The notes below the pieces were generated by a model that did no database searches, had not been told where the DNA came from, and saw only the letters and a list, made by a program, of their open reading frames with translations. A DNA stretch of 48,548 bases from Cymbomonas tetramitiformis (Eukaryota > Chlorophyta > Pyramimonadophyceae > Pyramimonadales > Pyramimonadaceae): assembly GCA_001247695.2 (NCBI GenBank), contig LGRX02026012.1, forward strand, positions 1 through 48,548, written 5' to 3'. This document shows positions 29,823 through 38,400 of the stretch, in pieces. Numbering within the stretch: the first letter of the stretch is position 1; each line of letters starts with the position of its first letter. The position numbers and the translations under genes are program-made.

Positions 29823-32800
29823 ATGAGGCAGCTGGGAAAAGCTAAAAGGGTATACACAAACGCGGAAATGGAGGGCACAACCAGAACGACCAAGCACCAA
29901 AGGATAATGGATACAGAATACAGAGACCCACAGTCGCAGCCTGCGACGACAGGCTTTGAAAAAATGGGAACAGTAAATGTAATACAGGAAACGAAAACTC
30001 AGCAAGCCACTAAGCAAATAAACTTTACCAAACTACTCACACTATTCAGAAACTACCCGGACCTCAAGAACTTAACCACGGCAGACGGGAAAAGTGCCAT
30101 ACCAATAGAAACACTGAAAGCAACAGGTGGAAGGAAACACGACACCAAGACGGCAACAAAGATAGCACAGGGAATGCTGCACCTATACCCATACATTTGC
30201 GAAGCACAACCCAACGACATTAAGAAACCAGGGGACCACTGGGACCATGTGTGGAACAGAAGGCTGAAACCTGAATATATACAAGAACGGAAAACAGGAG
30301 AGCTAGAGAGGTACACCAAAAGTACGGTAAGCATGGAAAACATAAGCGACTGGCCGGCACAAATAAAGGCGCTACATGAGGCTGGAAACAGTCTGAAGGA
30401 CATACTGCAACTAGTGTCTATGTACCCGCTAGCCAACCAAACGAAGCATTTCGAACAGTCAGAGGTGGAGTGGACGGAACATGAGAAGGAAGTTCTGGGC
30501 ATAGAAACCGACCAAGAAAAGGAGGAAGACGACGTGATGACCACCAGACACCCACGGGGGAGAGTAAAGAGGAAGTCAGGACAACAGGACAGAGGCCAGT
30601 GGTCGACACAGGAAGACCGAATGGACATGCTAGGACAAGAGGGAAACTACACGCCCGCCGGGATACTGGCAACGAGACAGTACCTGCAAAACTACACAGA
30701 CTCGACCTCGAAAGTAACACAGTACGAAATACGGTGGACCGATGGTGAAGGAAACGAACAGACGACGTGGAGCACAGAAGAAACAGTAAGAACACACCTG
30801 CTCAAACACAACCTCTCCTCGGACCAAGGATGGAAAAACCTAGTGGAAGAATGGAAGAATGACAAGAGAGACAAAAGGACCAAACGTGAGCCCGCTGAAG
30901 AGATACTGGCAGGACAACCAAACGGCGAACAGAGGTACTGGAAAGAAGTAACGCACCTGGAAATATGCACAAGGGAAACGAACCCGGACCAGGACATTAG
31001 GCACATTCCAGGGGTGAAGGACAGACAACTGCGCACGGAAGGTGACACCACCTACTGCTATGAGCCGGAGGGAAGCCTTATAGGCACGCTGAGCACGGTA
31101 AAAGCTAGAGAATTGTACGACAGATATGCCGAGGCGGTGGGGGACAGCACGGCACAAAGGCCAACAGAGAAACAACTGGCCAAAAGGCTGAAACTAAGTG
31201 TAGAACACAAAATACATGTAAACACTTTTGAGGAGGAAATAGCACAACTGCTGATAAGGTACTCCAGCAAGGCGGAGATGAAACACAGAAAAAGGAACCT
31301 CCAAAACCACTGGACCTTCCCTCCGGAAATGATGGAGGCGGTACACACAGCCATGGGAGTCCAAACAGAGGTATTCGCCTCCCCACTTAATGTACACAGA
31401 GACACCAGAACGTACTACTCGCAATACCCACGAGACTCGGTATTTGGGGCTGTAGGCTCGGCATGGGAAGAGCAATGGGAAAAACTGGGGTCATACCAAT
31501 TCAACCCAGAGTACACAGCAGGGGACCTCTACAAGGCACTGAAAAAGGCAATTAACTCCACAAAAACGGCCGAACCCGTTCTGGGGGTAGGAATATACCC
31601 CACATATGCCAAAAGCCCGTATAGAAAACTGCTGAATAAGCACATGGGATACAGGGTACACGAGTTACTGGAGATAAAGGAAGGGCAGTTCACCTTCCTA
31701 CCACCCGACCACTGGATGCAAGGCAACCTACAGAAACCCAAACAATGCAACTGGAACATGAGAATACTGGTAGTAGCGAATGCGGCAGGATGGAGAAAAT
31801 ACTGCCCGGACGCACTCAAAACCCACGACATATTCAGCAAGGCCCTTCTCAAGTGCCCGCAAAGCAAAGTCAGGACGATAGGCAGAGCATGCTACATACA
31901 CAGGCCTCTCACCCTCAAGGATGCGGACAGGCGACCTAGGTCAATTACAGAATGGGAGAAGGATTGCGTCATAGACTCCGCGCCATGGATGAACCATGAA
32001 CTACCGGTCATGCAAGCACTACCAGGCGGCCACTTGGAAAACCACACAGAGAAGATAATTGACCGGTGGATGGAAGACAGGGAAAAAGAAGGGGAGCACA
32101 GAGGAGGGGATAGGGGGCCGAGGCCAACGACTATGGACGTACTAAGAGCTAACACCACGTGGAGTAGGGAGGAAATAAACAGAGACGCCCTAAGAAGGTG
32201 GGCATTACAATTTACGGGCCCAGACACAACGGACGAGCACATAAACGGAGACCAATGGCTGCAGTGGGAAAGGGGTGAAAAGGAGAAAGCAGAACCACCA
32301 CCAGAAAGCAGGTGGGACAACCAAGGGAAAGGATACCCAGAGCCCCACAGGAGGCATAACAGAAACAATATGATTTACACAGATGGAAGCCAAAGAAAAG
32401 TCAAAAAGGAAAATGGGGAAGTCGAGGAAGTAACGGCGGCAGGTGTCTGGGACCCAAGAGGGGAACGGGCAATGAACCACATGCAAAGATGGGCCGGACG
32501 CTGCCAAACTGTTAACAGGGCGGAGCTCACTGCCATATATATGGCACTGACACTAGACTCAAACTCGGGAGAAGAAAAAGTCAGCATATGCACGGATAGT
32601 CTGACCTCCCTCTACCAGATACAAAACATGAAAAGAAGGCCGCACACGCTTGAAAGGCACGTACACAGGGACCTACTGTGGAAAATAATGAAACAAATAC
32701 AAAAGCTAAATAGGGAAGGAACAAAAGTGGCCCTATACAAGGTTAAAGCGCATGTGGGAATACATGGGAATGAAATGGCGGACGAGGTGGCAAAAAGGGC

Positions 32801-34562
32801 CTGTGAAGAAGGGGAATACGGCCTCAACCACGACAACACGGATACAGTAATGCTACTAGCAATATGCGAGGCCACGGGTAGACAACTGGAAGGACACCAA
32901 GCAATACTCAACCATGTAACAAAAAAGGTGAGGGAGGCAAAAATGACGGGAAAAACAAACATAATACAAAGACTAAAAAGGAAACTAGAAACCGGGCCAG
33001 AAGAATGGGAGACCAAAAGACAACGCATTGAGAGGACGGAGGCAGAATACGCACAAAAAAACCGGGAGCCTACTGAAATAGAAACAGCCTGGGCAGACAC
33101 CTGGCCCGGTGAACCAGAATGGCAACAGGAACAGGAAGAGGAATTGGAACTCCAGAGGATGGAACGATTAGAGGAGGAGGCATTAATACAGGAGCAGCAA
33201 GTACAAACAGCACAACAAGCTAAACAAAAGAGGGGACAAGGGCGAGAGAGCACACGGGGAGTAGAAATGAATAAGGAACAGGCATGGAAGACAAGAACAA
33301 TACAGAAAGAGGAGGCATTAGAACAGGGAGAAAGACAAAAACGAAGAAGAACCCAAAGCCAGGCAAAACCCGACCAACCAGCCCTACGGGAAGCTGAAGG
33401 GCCGAGGGAAGCCCAAGGAGAAACTGCACAAGGGTCAACTCAGAAACTGGAGCTACCGGAAACACAGAATGTGGACATGACAACACAGCAGGACACCGCA
33501 GCCGAGCTCAAAGAAATGGCCCAACAACAGGAGGAAGCACAGGAAGAATGGAGAGCACTCCAGGAAATGGTACAGGACCAGGAAGCAGCGCAAAAGGAAG
33601 TACACCAAGTGAAGGAATGGAGAAAGTCCTCGAGGGAAAAAATACTGACAGCAACACAAGAAAAGCCAGAAAAATACATGCAGCACCTCAAAGGTGATAA
33701 AGCCATGCACAAGCTCTCTAATGGATACTGGAAGAAGGGAACAGAATACCTAAACGAGAAAGACGTGACAGTCCTGCTAAGATGCCGGGCGAACAAACTA
33801 CCAGCAGGACCATACAAGAAGCAGCAAGGAGGGAGAAGGTCGCAAAAATGCAAATGCTGCGGGATGCCCAGACAAGTAAACGCGGGAGGATTCATACGCA
33901 CAGCCCATGTGCTGGGAGGATGCACAGAGAGGGAGATAAAGAACATGGTAATAAGCAGGTCGGATGAGACCACCAAAATGATAGCGAAAGCAATTAGCAA
34001 AGGCAGGAAAGGAGGATGTGTAATAAGAACCCATGCGGGGAAAAAAGGGAAAGGAATGAACAACGGGAGGCCAATAGAAGACTTCCTCCTCACAAGGGGG
34101 CAATGCAGACTGGACGGACGAAACACACCGGCACCAGAACACGGAAAGGACACCATACCACACTACGTGGACATAGTAATGCTTGAGGGAACTGAAAAGG
34201 GGAATGAGCAGCCTGGGTACACACACCAAAAGGCAATGACGGAAGCGGGCCACATACACCTGATAGAGGTAACATACACAGACGAAATGAGTTGGGAGGA
34301 AGCACTAAAGACGAAGTACACAAAATACACACCGCTAGTAAAGCTACTAGAACTATATGGCTACAAGGTAACGCTACACGTGATGGTATTCGGCAATACG
34401 GGAACGATATACGAACACACGGAGAAAATACTGACCAAACATTTAGGATTCGACAAACGAGAAGCCCTACACCTACTCAGGAAAATACATGACCTAGCGA
34501 CAGGATTTGCAGTAAGCCTAAACAGACTATATAGAACGAAAGTAGACAAGGAACCAGACTAA
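29823..34562 (+). CDS. LINE2 ORF2: unknown N-terminal region, RNase H, coiled coil, CCHC finger, restriction-like endonuclease
   Basis: The 1,579-codon frame starts at the ATG of a TAATG whose TAA would end ORF1 if the DNA transposon were absent. Residues 1-840 have no firm assignment; YEIRWTDGEGNEQTTW near residue 300 is faintly chromodomain-like. RNase H is clear, with YTDGS (Asp854), NRAELTA (Glu901), CTDSLTS (Asp925) and GNEMADEVAK (Asp987). A long Glu/Gln/Lys coiled coil spans about 1060-1300. A finger C1343-x2-C1346-x15-H1362-x4-C1367 follows. The last domain has YVDIVML (Asp1450) and HLIEVTYTDE (Glu1482), then KTKYTKYTPLVKLL and a VMVFGNTG block. This order and spacing resemble the PD-(D/E)xK restriction-like endonuclease of R2-type LINEs. 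With the APE domain of ORF1 the element would have two endonucleases. Confidence 0.8.
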   Translation: MRQLGKAKRVYTNAEMEGTTRTTKHQRIMDTEYRDPQSQPATTGFEKMGTVNVIQETKTQQATKQINFTKLLTLFRNYPDLKNLTTADGKSAIPIETLKATGGRKHDTKTATKIAQGMLHLYPYICEAQPNDIKKPGDHWDHVWNRRLKPEYIQERKTGELERYTKSTVSMENISDWPAQIKALHEAGNSLKDILQLVSMYPLANQTKHFEQSEVEWTEHEKEVLGIETDQEKEEDDVMTTRHPRGRVKRKSGQQDRGQWSTQEDRMDMLGQEGNYTPAGILATRQYLQNYTDSTSKVTQYEIRWTDGEGNEQTTWSTEETVRTHLLKHNLSSDQGWKNLVEEWKNDKRDKRTKREPAEEILAGQPNGEQRYWKEVTHLEICTRETNPDQDIRHIPGVKDRQLRTEGDTTYCYEPEGSLIGTLSTVKARELYDRYAEAVGDSTAQRPTEKQLAKRLKLSVEHKIHVNTFEEEIAQLLIRYSSKAEMKHRKRNLQNHWTFPPEMMEAVHTAMGVQTEVFASPLNVHRDTRTYYSQYPRDSVFGAVGSAWEEQWEKLGSYQFNPEYTAGDLYKALKKAINSTKTAEPVLGVGIYPTYAKSPYRKLLNKHMGYRVHELLEIKEGQFTFLPPDHWMQGNLQKPKQCNWNMRILVVANAAGWRKYCPDALKTHDIFSKALLKCPQSKVRTIGRACYIHRPLTLKDADRRPRSITEWEKDCVIDSAPWMNHELPVMQALPGGHLENHTEKIIDRWMEDREKEGEHRGGDRGPRPTTMDVLRANTTWSREEINRDALRRWALQFTGPDTTDEHINGDQWLQWERGEKEKAEPPPESRWDNQGKGYPEPHRRHNRNNMIYTDGSQRKVKKENGEVEEVTAAGVWDPRGERAMNHMQRWAGRCQTVNRAELTAIYMALTLDSNSGEEKVSICTDSLTSLYQIQNMKRRPHTLERHVHRDLLWKIMKQIQKLNREGTKVALYKVKAHVGIHGNEMADEVAKRACEEGEYGLNHDNTDTVMLLAICEATGRQLEGHQAILNHVTKKVREAKMTGKTNIIQRLKRKLETGPEEWETKRQRIERTEAEYAQKNREPTEIETAWADTWPGEPEWQQEQEEELELQRMERLEEEALIQEQQVQTAQQAKQKRGQGRESTRGVEMNKEQAWKTRTIQKEEALEQGERQKRRRTQSQAKPDQPALREAEGPREAQGETAQGSTQKLELPETQNVDMTTQQDTAAELKEMAQQQEEAQEEWRALQEMVQDQEAAQKEVHQVKEWRKSSREKILTATQEKPEKYMQHLKGDKAMHKLSNGYWKKGTEYLNEKDVTVLLRCRANKLPAGPYKKQQGGRRSQKCKCCGMPRQVNAGGFIRTAHVLGGCTEREIKNMVISRSDETTKMIAKAISKGRKGGCVIRTHAGKKGKGMNNGRPIEDFLLTRGQCRLDGRNTPAPEHGKDTIPHYVDIVMLEGTEKGNEQPGYTHQKAMTEAGHIHLIEVTYTDEMSWEEALKTKYTKYTPLVKLLELYGYKVTLHVMVFGNTGTIYEHTEKILTKHLGFDKREALHLLRKIHDLATGFAVSLNRLYRTKVDKEPD

Positions 34563-34635
34563 GGGACAAAGAAGAAGGAGTCAAGGGGACTCACAAAGCC
34601 CCACACCCCGTCCAAGGGTGTCTCTTTTTCTTTTC
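34563..34635 (+). other. LINE2 3' untranslated tail
   Basis: About 70 bases lie between the ORF2 stop and the gag duplicate. They include an A/G-rich part and a final T/C-rich stretch, with a GGGGACTC...GGGTGTCTC imperfect inverted pair. There is no poly(A) and no short tandem tail. Confidence 0.6.
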
Positions 34636-35175
34636 TGGCTTGCTGAGGTAACATGCGACAGAAGGAGTCCACGAGATGGGATCACGCGTTGCTCTCCACT
34701 CTTCGTTCTCAGCTGCACCTCCCATGTGATTGCAACAATGGAGTCTTCTTGGCCACACAGGCGGCGAAGATGTCTACGCAAGGTCGCCCATTGTCTCGGG
34801 GTCACGTCAGGCGTGTCCGTCAGAGCTGACCACTCGTGGAGGACTTCGCGCTTCACATGTTGTTCACGCTGGACCGCAAAGGTGGTGCACTTGGAAGCGA
34901 AGTCCACGGTAGCCTTCCACGCTTTCATACACTTCCTCACGTAGAACTCGGACCGGGCGATGTTGCACACCGTGATTTCGAGAGTGATCTCTTTTACACG
35001 ACGTTGTTCTTCTCGCCATGCACTCAAGAGCCGGGACGCCAATCGTGAACTTGCGTGTCCAGCAAAATCTTGCTTTTTGCGTTGGACCTGATTCTTGCGG
35101 TGAGCTCGCTCGTGCCATGCTGTAAGGGAAACACGCATGCGTGCGAGACGGGCACGTAGGCGCCATGTTGTAAGC
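34636..35175. repeat. right copy of the 540-bp gag duplication flanking LINE2
   Basis: This direct repeat of 19273-19812 has differences at 34921 and 34939 only. It starts exactly at the LINE2 3' end and stops exactly at the family B LTR. On the minus strand it codes a fragment of the family A Gag W-rich region; the frame 34581-35213 through it is not an independent gene. Confidence 0.9.
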
Positions 35176-35397
35176 TGTCGCGAACTTATGCACGAAGCGT
35201 CCACACCAAGCACAACCCTCTAGCCCTAACTAGACAGTCTTACTTATTGTCAGTGCCTATACAACACAAGCTCGACTTTGCATATGTTTCCTTATATGAC
35301 TGCACAGTTATCTTGCTACTGTGACTATACAAAATCTCAAAATTTTTGATATCTCTTTATCTCTTCTCACTACTTGTGCAAGCTCTTTTTCTCAACA
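35176..35397 (-). repeat. 3' LTR of family B
   Basis: The 222-bp segment starts TGTCG and ends CAACA on the plus strand, with TG...CA termini that pair imperfectly over 5 bp. The outer end coincides with the break in the gag duplicate. The inner end abuts a G-rich purine tract. A CATATAAGG (TATA-like) lies at 35290-35298 on the minus strand. No second LTR is visible to confirm it. Confidence 0.75.
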
Positions 35398-35407
35398 TCC
35401 CCCATCT
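35398..35407 (-). other. polypurine tract of family B
   Basis: The minus strand reads AGATGGGGGA immediately before the LTR start TGTTGAG. This is the expected place and composition for the primer of plus-strand synthesis, apart from one T. Confidence 0.65.
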
Positions 35408-35432
35408 GTAGCTGCCACTGGTAGCACAGACA
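35408..35432. other. short 3' untranslated piece of family B
   Basis: About 25 bases lie between the pol stop and the purine tract. There is no further gene, so no envelope-like ORF exists between integrase and the 3' LTR; the hydrophobic segments of this element are all at the N terminus of Pol. Confidence 0.7.
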
Positions 35433-38400
35433 TCAGACAAGAGCTTGCTCAGCATCTTCTGTTGTAACGCCATCCATTGCGAACTTGCCCATGCTGAAGG
35501 TAAACATACCCACTCCAGAAGCTTCTCCTCCTCGCAACATCCTGGCTCTTGTCAAAGGGTTGCGAAACACCATGACCCACATGCATCTTCTGCCAATAGG
35601 TCCATGCTCCAAATGCCCAATCACATGTAAACGTCCAGCGTGACACAGCTTACGAAAGTATTGTGCCCTGCTCTCTGTCATATCTGTCATGTAGTGCGAT
35701 GGCACATGAATACAAGCCACCACTCGGCTGGCCAGTACTGCCAACGGCAACGCAATATCCAGCACTGCGAACCAGGGTGAAGTTACCACTGCGTCACACA
35801 CCCCATACTTCTCCTTCCAGGCTCGATAATTGCCCGGTTGTAAAGCATTAAGGGCTTCGTGCCACTTCAACTGCGGATTCCAATCATTATTCATGACCTT
35901 CAGATGAGGCCACTCCAGTGACATAACCTTGCCAATGACACCTGTGCCAGCCCAAGGATCCCATACCTGTGTGATCTTCTCCCAAGTCACCTCGTGCGCC
36001 AAACGCCTGACCTCCTGAGGAACTGTCATCACCAACTCTAAGCCCCAATCCAGTTGACTGGCAATCTTCACCTGAGCTCTGCTCAGTTGTGTGACATCTC
36101 CTCTCTTCTGAACTTCCTCGGGGCTCATGGCCTGCACCGTGGACGTCTTGCGGAGACTTCTCGCGCGAGCGTGCTGTTCTGCACACTTCCTGCTTAAGAT
36201 GGTACGATGGCCCTCATGCCAGAATCCTGGCATCACTTCTGTGATCACTCTGCTGAGCTCCTCCTGGCTTCCCCAGGCCACTCTGTCAGGAAGATCCCCC
36301 ATGCTCCCTTCTCTGCTGAGCATCTGCCGCGAGCTCAGCGCCTGCCATGGGTCTTCACGTCCCGGCCTCACTGCACGATGCGGACCCACGTCTGCAGGCA
36401 ACAATACCACATCTGATCCCAGCTTCTCTCTCAACTGCAACTCCATGGCCGCCATCTTGTCAACGATTGACGCGCTCACCTCGGCGGCAGCTGCCACCAC
36501 AGTCCCACCTAAGCACTTGGGACATTGCCAGTCCCCTTCAGGTACTCCATCCAGCGCCGGATTCAGACACCACGTGTGATAACCACGGTTACAGGTGTCA
36601 CACAGCAACATGGCTGCCTCCCCATCTGTCCGCATACACACCTCACACGCGAGATGCTTGCTGGGAATGGCTGCACTGCAGTCGTACTGGTCTTTCACTT
36701 GTAAGTGACATGGCGCAATACTTTGCACTGTGCTCTTCTCCCGCAGCTTCGTGCTGTCCTCCAACACTACCACTCCATCTCTTTGCACCTTGACTATCTT
36801 CAGGATGGCTGACTTGGTGGCCACCTCCATGCCAGAGCGCGGTTGTTGTCGTATATATACGAAATCGCCTGCCTTGAACTGGTGCGGCTTCGGCTCGTAA
36901 CTGCCACTCCTCCTGTGCTCGTACCGTAAAGTGTCGCGGTGCTGAGCGATCTCCAGGTTGCACCCTGCATGTACCATGAGCCTCTTCACGATGGCGGCTC
37001 GCTGCAACAGATCATCAGCCAGTGTCTTCTCCTCCTGCTTCCCAAAGTCCAACTCGGGTCGAGCACGAAGATCCGGTGGCACCGTGGCTTCCTGAGCGAA
37101 CAGCAAGGTGAATGGCGCCACTCCAGTGGACTGCTGCCTAGCTGCGTTGTAGCTGAGTACGAGTGACCAGAGCATCTCATCCCACTCGAAGTCCAGGCCC
37201 TTGTCGAGGGCCATCTTCTTGAAGCAAAACTTGAGGGTGCGTACCACCCGTTCAGTCAAGCCATTGCTCTCTGGGGAACTCGGTGAAGTCACTCTTCGGT
37301 CAATGAGACACTGCTCGCATAGAGCAGAGAACTCACCTTCAAACTCTGTGCCCCCATCCACCAAACATTCTGCAGGCGCCCCAAACACGGATAGGACATG
37401 ATAGCGAAATGCGTTGGCGATGGTGGCGGCCTCCTTGTCGGGGATTGGAACGCACACGACGAATCGCGTGTAGTGCTCAATCATGACCAAGACGCGTTGG
37501 TTCCCAGCCTTCGTGATGCGTTTCGTGGGCCACGCTAAATCCAGGGACCAGCGATACATGAAGGACTTGATCTCCAGCGGCGTGAGATTCGCCTCCTCCC
37601 GTGCATAGTGCGTCTTCACCCTCTGGCAAGTCTGGCACTGAGTGACCACTGCTTGCACATCCTGTTTGATGCCTGCCCAGTAATGGCGTTGCCACAACAG
37701 GTTCAGTGTCCGCCTGATGCCCCAATGGCCAGTCCTCTCATGGTACTCACGCACCAACTGAATCCTGTCACAGGGCTTGGGCACCAGCAGCTCCTTACCA
37801 CTGACAGTGACCATGTATAGCTCGCCCATGAGCTCGTCCCAACGGTGACGCGCTGCCCTCTTCCTTACCCTGTGATATTCCTCCTTGGGCACCTCCACTC
37901 TTCCTCCTGACTTGATCCACGCGAGGCATAGCTCGTCCTCGTGTATATCGGGGTATCTTTCTCGGAATGACTCCTGGTTGGTTACGCTGGCTAGCATGGC
38001 AACCATTCTCGTAGTGTCGGGCAGCTTAGGCAGCCTCATCTCTTTCTCCTTTGTCACTGGTGCCCATTCTGGGGCTGAGCTCGTCTCTGCTGGCTTGCCT
38101 CCAGGTCTTGAAAAGGCCTGCTGGTGACGTGCCTCGTAGCCCGCGAGCTTCATGGAGGCCATCTTCCACTGCCTGCGGCGTGGAACTGCGTCGGCGGTGC
38201 CTAGCCCCTGCGTACCTTTCTGTCCTTGGCTGCACATGCGTTGCAGTCGCTCTTCCCAGTCCTGATGGCTGAGGCGTCGCGCGACTTGCTGGGTGTAGCC
38301 GCTGGAACTGGTGATCCACTCTGCTAGTTGGGCTCGCACCGGCTCAGCCGTGCCCTCGGAGGTGGCAGCCACCTTGGTGGCTTTCACGATGGGGATGGCA

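Larger units (their letters stand above)
19970..34635 (+). mobile_element. Dualen/RandI-like LINE, copy LINE2, split by a DNA transposon
   Basis: This is a plus-strand non-LTR element. The exact 5' end is uncertain (about 19965-19980), set by where gag-like sequence on the minus strand stops. The 3' end is set by the start of the gag duplicate at 34636. It has no poly(A) tail and ends in a T/C-rich stretch. It encodes protease, APE endonuclease, RT, RNase H, CCHC finger and a restriction-like endonuclease, the set reported for Dualen of Chlamydomonas. Bases 27664-29787 are a later insertion. Confidence 0.85.

Noticed and set aside
29192..29893. A 233-residue minus-strand frame as a transposase
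   Set aside because: It lies over tandem repeats, repeats itself accordingly, has no transposase motif and crosses the transposon end into LINE2.
34581..35213. A separate 210-residue minus-strand gene
   Set aside because: It is the 540-bp gag duplicate plus bits of the LINE2 tail and of the family B LTR; no independent gene.
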